Source: Candidatus Meridianibacter frigidus (lineage in GTDB: Bacteria; Vulcanimicrobiota; Vulcanimicrobiia; Vulcanimicrobiales; Vulcanimicrobiaceae). Taken from it: a DNA stretch of 64,000 bases. A program made the position numbers and the translations under genes. This document shows positions 51,300 to 60,290 of this stretch, in pieces. Each line of letters starts with the position of its first letter. Position 1 is the first letter of the stretch. The stretch is from positions 1 to 64,000 of the forward strand of contig QHBJ01000034.1 of assembly GCA_003243975.1 (NCBI GenBank), given 5' to 3'. The notes beneath the pieces are model-generated. The model did not search any database and was not told the origin of the DNA. It saw only the letters and a program-made list of their open reading frames with translations.

Positions 51300-52943
51300 A
51301 TGACCAAACGACTCTTCGGCCTACTCGGAATCCTCTTGGTTTGCGCGTGCACGAAAGTCGGCACGCAAGGTCCAAGCGGTGCGGGTGCTGGCCACACCGC
51401 CTCCAATCGCGCGCACCATCTCATCTTTGCCGATGGTTCGGGCGACCTGAACTCGTTGAATCCGCACCTCTATACCGAAACGAAGCTCGGCTATATCGCC
51501 GAGATGACCATGGCCTACCTGGCGCGGTACGACATTCACAATCGCCCCGTTCCCGAGCTGGCGACCGTTATTCCGACCCAGCAAAACGGCTTGATCAGTC
51601 GCGATGGCAAGACGATAACCTGGCATCTCCGCCGGGGCGTCAAATGGTCCGACGGAGTTCCGTTCGACGCCGATGACGTCGTGTGGTCCACGGGTGCCGT
51701 CAATAATAAGGCAAATAACGAGGTCGGCCGCGACGGGTGGGACTTGATTACCAAGGTGGACGAACCGGACAAATATACGGTCGTCTATCATCTGAGCAAG
51801 CCGTACGCGGCATTTCTGCCGACATTCTTTGGAACGGCGGGCGCGAATCCGTGCATCCTGCCCAAGCACATTCTTTCATCCCTTCCGAACATCAACACCG
51901 CCCCCTACAATGCCAGGCCGGTGGGCATCGGACCGTTTCGCGTGGTTGCATGGAGGCGCGGCGACGCGGTGGAGCTTGAGGCAAATCCCTACTACTGGCG
52001 CGGGATGCCGAAGCTCAAGCGGATCACCTTCAAACTGATTCCGGACCGCGACACGCTTACCACGGAGATGCAGACCGGCGACGTGGATCTCTGGCCGTTG
52101 GTCACACCGGCATATATCGTACGCATGAAAGAGATACCGAGCCTTAAAGTTCCCGTTTTCACGCAGTACTACTACGCGCACGTGGATTTCAATCTAAAGA
52201 GCCCTATTCTGCGCGACATTCGCGTGCGCCAAGCGCTGCGTCTGGCGCTGGACCGCAAAACGATCCGTCAGAAAATCGGCCGCGGATACGGGGTCCTTCA
52301 AGATGGAGTTATCTCACCCGCGAACCCGGTCGCCAACACTAGCATCCCCTTCGTGGATTTCAATCCTGCGAAGGCCAAAGAACTGCTGGATCAAGCCGGT
52401 TGGAAGGCCGGTCGCGATGGAATCCGAGTCAAGAACGGCCGGCGCCTGACGTTGCACTTTGCGTACTACACTGGCGCGCCTGACACCGACCAAGAGGTCG
52501 AGTTGATGCGCGCAAACTGGAAAGACGCCGGCGTCGACCTTCAGACGCAGAAGTATGCGGTTAACCTGTTCTTTGCGCCATTTCAACAAGGCGGCATCAT
52601 GTACAGCGGCAAGTGGGACGTGACCACTTTCTCGTGGGGCGGCGATCCGGTTGGTGATCTGTCAACGATCTACAGTTGCAGCCAGCAGCCGCCGAACGGG
52701 CAGAATGCCATGCACTATTGTAATCCTGCGGCCGATGCGGCCATGGATAAATTCAAGGCAACCTACAGCGAATCCGAGCACAAGAAGTACGATGCGATCG
52801 TTGAGGAAGCCCTAGCGCGCGACGCGCCGACGGTAGTTCTGTGGGTGGCACAATGGGGCTTCGCCTACAATAGCAATCTTCAGGACTTTCGCCCCAACGA
52901 AGTGTCGCCGTTTGACGACATGATAAACGTTGACATCCAGTAG
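51300..52943 (+). CDS. Family 5 solute-binding lipoprotein, CTKVGTQ paralog B
   Basis: 547 residues. Lipobox VCACTKVGTQ, then the same layout as paralog A: GSGDLNSLNPHLY, ITWHLRRGVKWSDGVPF and VRQALRLALDRKTIRQKIG. It starts at the base after the stop of paralog A, so the pair arose by tandem duplication. Its last 64 bases overlap the coding end of the convergent GT87-like gene, an unusually long 3' overlap. Confidence 0.9.
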   Translation: MTKRLFGLLGILLVCACTKVGTQGPSGAGAGHTASNRAHHLIFADGSGDLNSLNPHLYTETKLGYIAEMTMAYLARYDIHNRPVPELATVIPTQQNGLISRDGKTITWHLRRGVKWSDGVPFDADDVVWSTGAVNNKANNEVGRDGWDLITKVDEPDKYTVVYHLSKPYAAFLPTFFGTAGANPCILPKHILSSLPNINTAPYNARPVGIGPFRVVAWRRGDAVELEANPYYWRGMPKLKRITFKLIPDRDTLTTEMQTGDVDLWPLVTPAYIVRMKEIPSLKVPVFTQYYYAHVDFNLKSPILRDIRVRQALRLALDRKTIRQKIGRGYGVLQDGVISPANPVANTSIPFVDFNPAKAKELLDQAGWKAGRDGIRVKNGRRLTLHFAYYTGAPDTDQEVELMRANWKDAGVDLQTQKYAVNLFFAPFQQGGIMYSGKWDVTTFSWGGDPVGDLSTIYSCSQQPPNGQNAMHYCNPAADAAMDKFKATYSESEHKKYDAIVEEALARDAPTVVLWVAQWGFAYNSNLQDFRPNEVSPFDDMINVDIQ

Positions 52944-54319
52944 GTTCTAGCCGCTCGCCAGAGACAGGCACAGAGCAGCCCGCTGCCGAGCAGCGAGCAT
53001 GCGCGCAGCGCAGCCCACAGTGGCTGAGGCTCGAACTGTCCGGTTCGCAGAAGTTCGTCGTGCCACACGGCGGATATCGAACCCGACAGTGGCTGCCCAC
53101 CATGCATAGCGTCGGGCCAGACCGGCGCGGGTTGCATTTGGGCCAAGTGCGCGACCAGAAGCATGACGGGAACAATGGTGCAAGCACCGATCGCTGCGTA
53201 GCGCCGGCCACTCGCGCAATACAACGCCAGCGCGAAGGTTGCCAGCAACAGCGCGCTTTGCGGCAACGCCTCGGGCCGCTGCGCAAGGCCCAGCCAATCG
53301 ACGGCGCAGACTCCGGCGCTTATGCCGAACCAGAAGCCCGGGCGAAATGGGGCGAAGATTCCCACCAGAATCGAAGGAAGCAGAAGAACGAAGTTATGTT
53401 CGTGAAAGAACGGAATCGCCAAGGGCAGTAGCGCGCATACGATTCCCAGCTTCACGAGCGGGCCAAAGGTAGTGCGAACGGCGAGCACCGATGCGACAAG
53501 TGCACCCAAGGCGAACATCACCGAGATGGCCACGGCGCCGGGCGCCGCAACTCCGAATCCGGCCGCAACGGCTCCCGGCGTTATTTGGATTAGTGCAAAG
53601 CGTTCGGCCCGCCCGTGCTCGATCAGTACGTGGAAGTAATCTCGAAAGAGGTGGCCTTCAAAGATCAGCCCGGTGAGCAGAAAGATCGACATTGCTGCTG
53701 CAACGGCCGCGAATGCGCGGCGGTGGGGAAGCTGGCTGAGAAACGTAACCGCCGCATTGGGCTGCAACGCCGCAGCCAAGAGCGCGACCGATGCCCACGC
53801 GGTGGAGCTTTCGTACCAGAGGACCGCAAGCCAAAGCCCGCTCAGTGACAAAAGTGCGTCTTGCCCTAGCGCCAAACCGCTGGTGAGCGGCCCGAAGCCC
53901 ACGCACAGAAGAACGCACGCTGCCACATTCATCCACGAGAGCGCGCCCTGCTTTCGCAGAAAGATGATCAGGGTCCCGAAGAACGCGATGACTAGGACGC
54001 CGGTCCACAGTATCGCGGCGGGGCGATAAGCAAACGAAGCCAACGCGCGCCACATGGGAAGATAAGTCGGCGGCCCCACGAACGGGAGTGCCTCGTTGCG
54101 AGCGGCGCGCACGCCGGGAATCATCTTTTCGACATCCCAAATGCGCAGTGTATAAGGACTCATGCCGCGCGTGGCAAGCACGCCCGCTGCGTAGTACGCC
54201 TCAAAATCCCGCAGCAGCGGCCCCGGGGTTCCGGGCGGACGTGCAATCGTAATGGCTGAAATTGCGCCGCCTAGCGCGAGCAGGAGTGCGAGGTTACGCG
54301 CGAGTGGCGACGTGCGCAA
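52880..54319 (-). CDS. GT87-like multi-span membrane glycosyltransferase
   Basis: 479 residues with 10 or more membrane helices. The N-terminal loop LRDFEAYYAAGVLATRGMSPY carries the RDFxxYY-type acidic region of DUF2029/GT87 polyprenyl-phosphate-mannosyltransferases. FHEHNFVLLLPSILV is a later conserved loop. Acts in the inner membrane on polyprenyl-linked sugars, exact substrate unknown. The 3' end overlaps the solute-binding gene by 64 bases; the 5' end overlaps the site-2 protease gene by 26. Confidence 0.75.
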   Translation of the reverse strand: MRTSPLARNLALLLALGGAISAITIARPPGTPGPLLRDFEAYYAAGVLATRGMSPYTLRIWDVEKMIPGVRAARNEALPFVGPPTYLPMWRALASFAYRPAAILWTGVLVIAFFGTLIIFLRKQGALSWMNVAACVLLCVGFGPLTSGLALGQDALLSLSGLWLAVLWYESSTAWASVALLAAALQPNAAVTFLSQLPHRRAFAAVAAAMSIFLLTGLIFEGHLFRDYFHVLIEHGRAERFALIQITPGAVAAGFGVAAPGAVAISVMFALGALVASVLAVRTTFGPLVKLGIVCALLPLAIPFFHEHNFVLLLPSILVGIFAPFRPGFWFGISAGVCAVDWLGLAQRPEALPQSALLLATFALALYCASGRRYAAIGACTIVPVMLLVAHLAQMQPAPVWPDAMHGGQPLSGSISAVWHDELLRTGQFEPQPLWAALRACSLLGSGLLCACLWRAARTYWMSTFIMSSNGDTSLGRKS

Positions 54320-55223
54320 TGTTCATTAGATATACCAGCGATGCGGCCGTTACCAAGTATGCGGCCGTAATCGTTAGACGCGAAAGCGGCTTGATAGCAT
54401 AGTACGCAGGATCGTACTGTCCTTTGAAAGCCGCCAGCGCCCGTGGGACGCCAAAGATTGCGATCAAAATCAGGAACACGACCGAGATGTGCAGCAGCAA
54501 CATCAGTGCTACGAAGAGGACGATGCCGATGAGCCAAACGCGGGGCGAGAATGCCGCAGCGATGCCGCGACCGTCAAACGGCGGTGCGGGGATCATGTTG
54601 AGCAGATTCAGGAATGCGCCTACCGATGCTGCCGCTATCCAAAGGTTATCGCCCGTAGCCGCGCCATACGCGTAGGCGATAATGCTCACGATCAAGCCGG
54701 TAAAAGGTCCAGCGAGCGCGATGTAGGCTTCCTGCTGCGCATCGAGGGGTGCGTTGCCGGCGGTGAACGCGCCCAGCAGCGGGATGAACGTCGGAAGCTT
54801 GGGATGCAGCCCGTACAGGCGAAACGCGATGTAGTGCCCGAATTCGTGGGCGGCGATCATCAAGACGAAGATGACGCCGAACTTCCATCCAAAGAGCAAT
54901 GCGTAGAGCCACAGCGACAGCAAGAACGTCCACCCGAACGTGAAAAACTTGCCGGCCAGAAGCAGCCACTTGAAGTTCAAGAAAATCAAGACGACGCTCT
55001 TGAACTTAGCGAACAGGATTGCCAGCGTGGCCAAGATGCCGCCCGCGGTTTTTAAGGGCGTACGCGCGCCCTGCTCTTGCTTGGGTTGATACTCGCCGTT
55101 GACCTCACTGGGACGCTCCGCGGTCCACCGGCTTGTATATGGGTTGGATGGAATGTTCGCGCGCGGGTCGTTTCCGAAGTTCACGCCGAGGTCTTTCGCC
55201 TCGTAGCGCGATACCTCATACAA
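54294..55223 (-). CDS. Site-2 protease family (M50) membrane metalloprotease
   Basis: About 309 residues from TTG 55223. The zinc motif HEFGHYIA and the later NMIPAPPFDGRGIAA (NxxPxPPxDG) lie in separate membrane helices, as in M50 proteases; at least six membrane segments are visible. Cuts transmembrane or membrane-anchored peptides, often to release regulators. The N-terminus before about residue 70 is cytoplasmic and Pro-rich and its start is uncertain (GTG 55184 is another candidate). Starts almost back-to-back with the divergent NADH dehydrogenase. Confidence 0.85.
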   Translation of the reverse strand: MYEVSRYEAKDLGVNFGNDPRANIPSNPYTSRWTAERPSEVNGEYQPKQEQGARTPLKTAGGILATLAILFAKFKSVVLIFLNFKWLLLAGKFFTFGWTFLLSLWLYALLFGWKFGVIFVLMIAAHEFGHYIAFRLYGLHPKLPTFIPLLGAFTAGNAPLDAQQEAYIALAGPFTGLIVSIIAYAYGAATGDNLWIAAASVGAFLNLLNMIPAPPFDGRGIAAAFSPRVWLIGIVLFVALMLLLHISVVFLILIAIFGVPRALAAFKGQYDPAYYAIKPLSRLTITAAYLVTAASLVYLMNIAHVATRA

Positions 55224-55226
55224 ACT

Positions 55227-56549
55227 GTGGAGCCGCGCATCGTCATTCTCGGCGGAGGGTTCGCGGCCATCGCGGCCGCCCATGCGCTGGAACGCGCGCT
55301 GCGGCCGAGCGAAGCCTCCATTACCCTTATCAGCCGTGAAAATTTTTCTCTGTTCACGCCGATGTTGCCCGAGGTTTCATCCGGTGCACTCGATGTCCGC
55401 CACATCGTGACGCCGGTTCGTTCGCAACTGCGGCGCACCCGCTTTATTCTCGGTGACATCAACGCTATCGACGTTGCGGAGCAGACCGTGCGCTTTATGC
55501 ACACATTGCGCGGCGATGACGATACGGTTTGCTACGATCAGTTGATGCTCGCTTTGGGATCTACGACTTCGACATTCGGATTGCCGGGCGTCGCGGAGCA
55601 TGTTTTCGCGCTCAAGACCTTGGAGGATGCGGGGATTCTGCGCAATCGTCTGATGTGGCTGCTGGAACTGGCGGATTCCACGGGCGAGGACGCCGAGCGG
55701 CGGGCGCTTCTGACCATCGTAGTTGTCGGTGGCGGTTTTACCGGAGTAGAAACCGCCGGCGAGTTGGTCGAGCTCTTTCGCAGCGTCCGCGGCTTCTATC
55801 CGAATATTCGTGGCGACGATATCACAATTATGCTTGTGGAAGGAGGCAGCGTGCTGCTGCCCGGATTGCCTCGAAAAATGGGCGCGTACTCGGCGCGCGA
55901 TTTGCAGCGTCGAGGGGTCGAGGCGGTCCTTGGACGCCAAGTTGAGAGCGCGGATGCACGCGGACTCACTCTAGCGGGTGGGCGCCGCATCGAAACGCGC
56001 ACGATCGTTTGGAGCGCCGGAGTGCAACCGAGCCCATTTCTCAAAGCGGCCGACCTTCCGCACGGCAAACACGGCGCGGTATTGGTGAACTCCGATCTCT
56101 CGGTTGTCGGGCGGCCGGGAATATGGGCGGTGGGCGATTGCGCATCGATACCCGACGGGTCGGGCGGAACGTTTCCGGCAACCGCGCAGCACGCGATTCG
56201 CGAAGGTCCGGTTGCCGCAGGAAATATTGTTGCAACCCTTCGAGGTCAGCCCACGAGACCGTTTCGCTACTTTGCGCTTGGAATGATGGCTTCGCTTGGC
56301 GCGCACAAGGCGGTAGCGCAGCTCCCTGGCAACCGGGTCCTCACCGGATTTCCGGCGTGGTTTCTCTGGCGCACGTATTATCTCTCACGCCTACCCGGCC
56401 TTGACCGCAAGCTGCGCGTGGCGTTTGACTGGACGTTGGAACTGCTCTTTCCGCGCGATATCGCCGAATTGCGTGTCTACTCGCGCCGTGCGCGCTCCAG
56501 TGCTGCCGAGGATGCCGGCCTGCAACCCCGCGACGGCCTGTCAGGGTGA
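55227..56549 (+). CDS. ndh: Type II NADH:quinone oxidoreductase
   Basis: 440 residues from GTG 55227. FAD motif RIVILGGGFAAIAAAHAL at the N-terminus, NAD motif VVVGGGFTGVETAGEL in the middle, and the second FAD region IWAVGDCASIP. The C-terminal amphipathic part (RTYYLSRLPGLDRKLRVAFD) should bind the membrane. It transfers NADH electrons to quinone without pumping protons. Pairs functionally with the ETF-QO in feeding the quinone pool. Confidence 0.92.
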   Translation: MEPRIVILGGGFAAIAAAHALERALRPSEASITLISRENFSLFTPMLPEVSSGALDVRHIVTPVRSQLRRTRFILGDINAIDVAEQTVRFMHTLRGDDDTVCYDQLMLALGSTTSTFGLPGVAEHVFALKTLEDAGILRNRLMWLLELADSTGEDAERRALLTIVVVGGGFTGVETAGELVELFRSVRGFYPNIRGDDITIMLVEGGSVLLPGLPRKMGAYSARDLQRRGVEAVLGRQVESADARGLTLAGGRRIETRTIVWSAGVQPSPFLKAADLPHGKHGAVLVNSDLSVVGRPGIWAVGDCASIPDGSGGTFPATAQHAIREGPVAAGNIVATLRGQPTRPFRYFALGMMASLGAHKAVAQLPGNRVLTGFPAWFLWRTYYLSRLPGLDRKLRVAFDWTLELLFPRDIAELRVYSRRARSSAAEDAGLQPRDGLSG

Positions 56550-56576
56550 CGCGCGGGGCACGCTGAATATCCCCTT

Positions 56577-57977
56577 ATGCAACTCAAGGAGCCCATCGAG
56601 CAGCTGATTCGAAACCCGCGGGAATTCACGGCAAACATGTCATTCCCCGATCCCGCGCAGTTGCGCATCTACGACGAAACCCTGCGCGATGGCGAGCAAA
56701 TGCCCGGTGTGTGCTTTACGCCCAAGCAGAAGTACGAAATTGCCGAACGCCTAGCTGATATCGGCGTCCACATCATCAGCGTCGGCTTCCCCGCGGCCTC
56801 GGAGGGTGACCGCAAAACCTTGCAGATGGTTATGGAAGGCAAGCGCCGCGGCGATATGCGGGACGTTGAGATAGTCGTGATGTGCCGCAGCAACCGCAAC
56901 GACATCGATGTAACCGTTGAAACGCTGGAAACGGCGGGCATCTCGCCCGCTGACGTGACCTTTTTCATCTTTACAAGTGGCAGCGATTTGCACTTAAAGT
57001 ACAAGATCGGCAAGACGTTGCTACGCTTTGAAGGCAAAGACGAAAACCAGTGGCTGGATATGCCACTCGAGTTTTACCGCCGCGCCAACATCAACTTACA
57101 GTGCGACGTTATTCGCTATGCCCGCGACCGTGGCGTTAAGCGCGTCGAGTTCGGCGCCGAGGACGGCAGTCGAGGCGATGTCGAGTACTTCATCGAGTAC
57201 TTCAAGGCAGGTTTGGCGGCCGGTGGTGGCCGGCCGGCGTGGCCGGACACGGTGGGATGCTTGACGCCGGAGGCGGCGCGCTGGTACTGCTCGCGCATCG
57301 TGAACGCGATGCCCGCGGGCCTTCCCATGGTCTGCCATTTCCATAACGATTACGGGTTGGGCACCATCAATGCAATTACCGCGATCGCCAGTGGCTTCAA
57401 GGTCTGTTCGGTCACTGCCAATGGCTACGGCGAGCGCGCCGGCAACGTTCCACTACATCAGCTGGTCACAGCCCTCAACGTGCTGTATGGTGTTGAAATA
57501 CCCGGTTTTAAGTACAACAAGCTGCGCGAGCTGGCACGATTCATGGAGCGCATGACCGGCGTTCCGGTGCAGCAGCACGAGCCGATCGTGGGCGATAAGG
57601 TCTTTGCGCACGAATCCGGCATCCACACGCACGCAATGCTGATCGATCGCCGCATGTACGAGGCAGTCCCGGCCGAGTTGGTGGGCGGCAAGATGGAGTT
57701 CGTGTACGGAAAACACTCTGGCGTGGCCATCGTTGAAGATGCGCTACGCAATCATGAAGCGCAACTGGCGGCGCACGGCGTCTCCATCGACAACGACTTG
57801 ATAAAACGCGTCACCGGCGAGATCAAGCGTCTCCGTGAGGAGCGGGCGGATAGTTCGCGCAGTGTTGAAACTATCGAGGCCTACCAGGCGGCCATGAAAG
57901 GTCTCTCCATCTCCGAATCGGAGGTTATCGACATTGCGGTGGCCATTGCCAAGCCGCAAGCCGCCGCGGCAAGTTAA
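56577..57977 (+). CDS. Homocitrate synthase / 2-isopropylmalate synthase family enzyme
   Basis: 466 residues, HMGL-like TIM barrel. The first motif is LRIYDETLRDGEQMPGV (Arg and Asp at the active site), followed by VCHFHNDYGLGTINA (metal-binding His motif) and GYGERAGNVPLHQL. The substrate oxoacid cannot be read; the lack of a full C-terminal LeuA allosteric domain and the length suggest the homocitrate-synthase-like or citramalate group. No leuB, leuC or nif genes flank it. The start ATG lies 27 bases after the ndh stop. Confidence 0.85.
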   Translation: MQLKEPIEQLIRNPREFTANMSFPDPAQLRIYDETLRDGEQMPGVCFTPKQKYEIAERLADIGVHIISVGFPAASEGDRKTLQMVMEGKRRGDMRDVEIVVMCRSNRNDIDVTVETLETAGISPADVTFFIFTSGSDLHLKYKIGKTLLRFEGKDENQWLDMPLEFYRRANINLQCDVIRYARDRGVKRVEFGAEDGSRGDVEYFIEYFKAGLAAGGGRPAWPDTVGCLTPEAARWYCSRIVNAMPAGLPMVCHFHNDYGLGTINAITAIASGFKVCSVTANGYGERAGNVPLHQLVTALNVLYGVEIPGFKYNKLRELARFMERMTGVPVQQHEPIVGDKVFAHESGIHTHAMLIDRRMYEAVPAELVGGKMEFVYGKHSGVAIVEDALRNHEAQLAAHGVSIDNDLIKRVTGEIKRLREERADSSRSVETIEAYQAAMKGLSISESEVIDIAVAIAKPQAAAAS

Positions 57978-58059
57978 AAGAAGCGTAAATCGGGGAATGT
58001 CCTTCTTAATCGGCCGAGCTTTGGGCCGCTGAACAGCTGACAAAGGAGAGACGAAGTTT

Positions 58060-58443
58060 ATGCCACCACGTAAGAAAACGACCACGAAATCCGGGGGCCG
58101 CAAAGCTACTTCACGCAAAAGCGTCGCACGCAAGTCCAGCGCATCCAAAAAAACGTCCGGCCGCAAAAAAGCGGGTAGCCGCAAAAAAGCAGCCGGTCTC
58201 AAGAAAGCCGGCGGGCGCAAGAAGGCCGGCGGGTTGAAGAAAACCGCCAAGAAGGTTGCCTCCGGCGCGGGCACCGCGACGAAGCGTGCCGTCAAGGGGA
58301 CGCGAAAGGCCAGTTCCGCCGTTCGGCGAGTCAGCCACACCGTCGGTGAGGTAAGCGCAATGGTGGAGTCGGGCGCCGCGGCGGTCGAGGATGCAACTGC
58401 GAAGATGGCGCGCGGCGGCGGCCGGCGCAAGAAATCGAGCTAG
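58060..58443 (+). CDS. Histone-H1-like basic protein
   Basis: 127 residues, strongly basic, Lys/Arg/Ala/Gly/Ser-rich in short repeats (SGRKKAG, GLKKAGG). No stable fold is expected before residue 85; a mild amphipathic stretch follows (SAVRRVSHTVGEV, AMVESGAAAVED). Such proteins bind DNA or RNA and may compact the nucleoid. GGAGAG lies about 10 bases upstream of the ATG. The Lys-rich tail of the PHP protein at 13.4 kb has similar composition. Confidence 0.8.
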   Translation: MPPRKKTTTKSGGRKATSRKSVARKSSASKKTSGRKKAGSRKKAAGLKKAGGRKKAGGLKKTAKKVASGAGTATKRAVKGTRKASSAVRRVSHTVGEVSAMVESGAAAVEDATAKMARGGGRRKKSS

Positions 58444-59273
58444 ACTTTTTCGTCCGCGACGTATCCCAAGCGGAATGCGGTCACGAATGCCTTGAAGATT
58501 ATCCGGTAGTCTGAGTGGGTGAAGCGGACCCGGCGCCCGCCGGTCCGCTCGAACCCTGGGATCATTTCCATGTAGTCGGCGTGTTCGGATCCGGTGGTTT
58601 CAATCTCCAGCATGGCGGGTGAATCGAAAACAAACGGCTTGGCGTGCGCGAGTTGCTGCAGGGCTTCGCGCGCACCCGCGGCGATTGCGGATTGGGCGGC
58701 AGCCGGCGACGTCGTTTCCACGGCGTAGTGCCCGAACGACTCCTTAACGATAACGCCGGTGATCCACGGCATCTGTTGCGTAGCGTGTTCGATCGTCGCG
58801 CGATCACCCGTGATGAGCACGACCGGGGTGCCGTAGTAGCCTAGAATTCCCGCATTGAGTGTTGCCTCGCTGCAGTGAATGCCGTTGACGAAAACATTAT
58901 AGATAGAATTAGGCGCGTACGTGTGAGCCAGGACACCGTTCTGCGCTCCGATCGGCGCGTGGTAGCCAGTAAAAAACGCCGCATCGAATTTCGCGTCCGC
59001 TCCCTGTGCCATCGAATAGGGCTTGCGACTTCCAGCGATCATACGGATGTCCGGCGGGAGTTCGTCCCATAAGAGATTGCGCATTGAGGAGTGCGAGTCG
59101 TTGACCAGAAACGACGTCGCCCCGCACAGACGCGCTGCTTCAACGGCTGCGCGCACTTCTTGGGTCATGAAACGCCGGTAGATGGGGTACTCGCTCGCGT
59201 TGTTTGGATCGCACTGCGTCCAGGTGGCAACGCCTGCGGTGCCTTCCATGTCGGCCGAGATATAGATTCTCAT
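58440..59273 (-). CDS. M55 D-aminopeptidase (DppA-type)
   Basis: 277 residues. N-terminal ISADMEGTAGV carries the first zinc ligands of the M55 family; VNDSHSSMRNL and HCSEATLNAG match further ligands and active residues. DppA removes D-amino acids from peptides. The gene converges with the histone-like gene with 4 bases of overlap and is overlapped by the TPR gene upstream at its start by 4 bases. Confidence 0.92.
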   Translation of the reverse strand: MRIYISADMEGTAGVATWTQCDPNNASEYPIYRRFMTQEVRAAVEAARLCGATSFLVNDSHSSMRNLLWDELPPDIRMIAGSRKPYSMAQGADAKFDAAFFTGYHAPIGAQNGVLAHTYAPNSIYNVFVNGIHCSEATLNAGILGYYGTPVVLITGDRATIEHATQQMPWITGVIVKESFGHYAVETTSPAAAQSAIAAGAREALQQLAHAKPFVFDSPAMLEIETTGSEHADYMEMIPGFERTGGRRVRFTHSDYRIIFKAFVTAFRLGYVADEKV

Positions 59274-59701
59274 GGCGCTTGCGCGGCGCCGGCCCTGGCT
59301 TCATCCAGCCCGGCCTGGGCGGCTTGATTCTGCCTGTTGGCGCGAAGGGCGCGCTGGTAGTAGGGAATCGCTTGCGCGTACTTCCCGGCTGTGAGATAGA
59401 GGTCGCCGAGTTGCGTAAGCGCCACATCGTCGTCGGGATGCGACGCAATCTGCGCGCGCAAACTGCCGAGCCGCGAGGCCACCGCCGGCGGCGGGCCGCC
59501 GCCTACGCCGGTGTTGCCTGCCTGCTGAATTCCCGTCGCGCCGGCCGATTGTTGGGATTGTGCAGAGGGCCCCAACACCGAACCCGTCGCCCCAAAACCG
59601 ATTCGCAGCAGATACCAAAGCGTGCCCAAGAACACGAGTGCAAAGATAAAAACGAACGGCACGTAGACGCGAGCAGGCAATCCGGCGGATTGGTCTTTCA
59701 C
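59270..59701 (-). CDS. Membrane-anchored TPR-containing protein
   Basis: 143 residues. N-terminal helix (VYVPFVFIFALVFLGTLWYLL) then a Gln/Gly-rich linker and one to two TPR units (DDDVALTQLGDLYLTAGKYA, QAIPYYQRALRANRQNQAA). It probably organises proteins at the outer face of the inner membrane. Couples to the M55 gene by a 4-base overlap; divergent from the SprT-like gene. Confidence 0.75.
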   Translation of the reverse strand: MKDQSAGLPARVYVPFVFIFALVFLGTLWYLLRIGFGATGSVLGPSAQSQQSAGATGIQQAGNTGVGGGPPPAVASRLGSLRAQIASHPDDDVALTQLGDLYLTAGKYAQAIPYYQRALRANRQNQAAQAGLDEARAGAAQAP

Positions 59702-59737
59702 GAAGATTCGGTTATACGGCGGCGAATAAACTCTTTC

Positions 59738-60280
59738 GTGCTCCCTGACGAGTCAACGCTCCAGCTGCTCTTCGCGCAGCTCAACAATCTCTATTTCGAC
59801 GGACAGATTCCGGCGTGCCGTATCGCGTACAACGCGCGGTTCTCAAACTCTGCCGGCCGCACGACGTATAGCGTGCGGCCGATGCTCATCGAGCTTTCGC
59901 CCAAACACTTTGCCCAGAGTCATGAAACCCTGCGCGAAATCTTACTGCACGAGATGATCCACGCATGGCTTTTTGCGCGCGGAATGGATCCGGGGCACAC
60001 GCCGGCGTTCAAGAAAAAAATGCGCGAGTGCGGCATCACTTCCATCTACCACGACCTCGGCAACGCCGCTCCGTTGCGGGAAAGCCAAAAGCGCTATATC
60101 TTGCGTTGCGAGCAGTGCGCGATGGAAATTCTACGCCGCCGCCGTCCGGCTCGACCGATGAGCTGCGGGCGCTGCAGCAAAGGTGGTTACGACGCACGCT
60201 TTCCGCTGGCGATCTACGAGATTACCGGCCTCGCCGAAGCCGGCAACACGCTGGGTCGGGCCGCCTTGCGCGGACGATGA
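59738..60280 (+). CDS. SprT-like zinc metalloprotease-fold protein
   Basis: About 180 residues from GTG 59738. The metal site LLHEMIHAWLFARGM then GHTPAFKKKM is the SprT HExxH-H pattern; the C-terminal CEQCAMEILR and MSCGRCSKGG form a four-cysteine zinc ribbon, as in SprT family members that bind DNA. Known eukaryotic relative Spartan degrades DNA-protein crosslinks. A bacterial role is not settled. The start has no clear ribosome site; longer upstream frames run antisense through the TPR gene. Confidence 0.82.
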   Translation: MLPDESTLQLLFAQLNNLYFDGQIPACRIAYNARFSNSAGRTTYSVRPMLIELSPKHFAQSHETLREILLHEMIHAWLFARGMDPGHTPAFKKKMRECGITSIYHDLGNAAPLRESQKRYILRCEQCAMEILRRRRPARPMSCGRCSKGGYDARFPLAIYEITGLAEAGNTLGRAALRGR

Positions 60281-60290
60281 CCAGACGCGG

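Noticed and set aside
54489-55055. 188-codon plus-strand frame
   Set aside because: Antisense of the M50 protease; Gln/Arg-rich and without a start signal.
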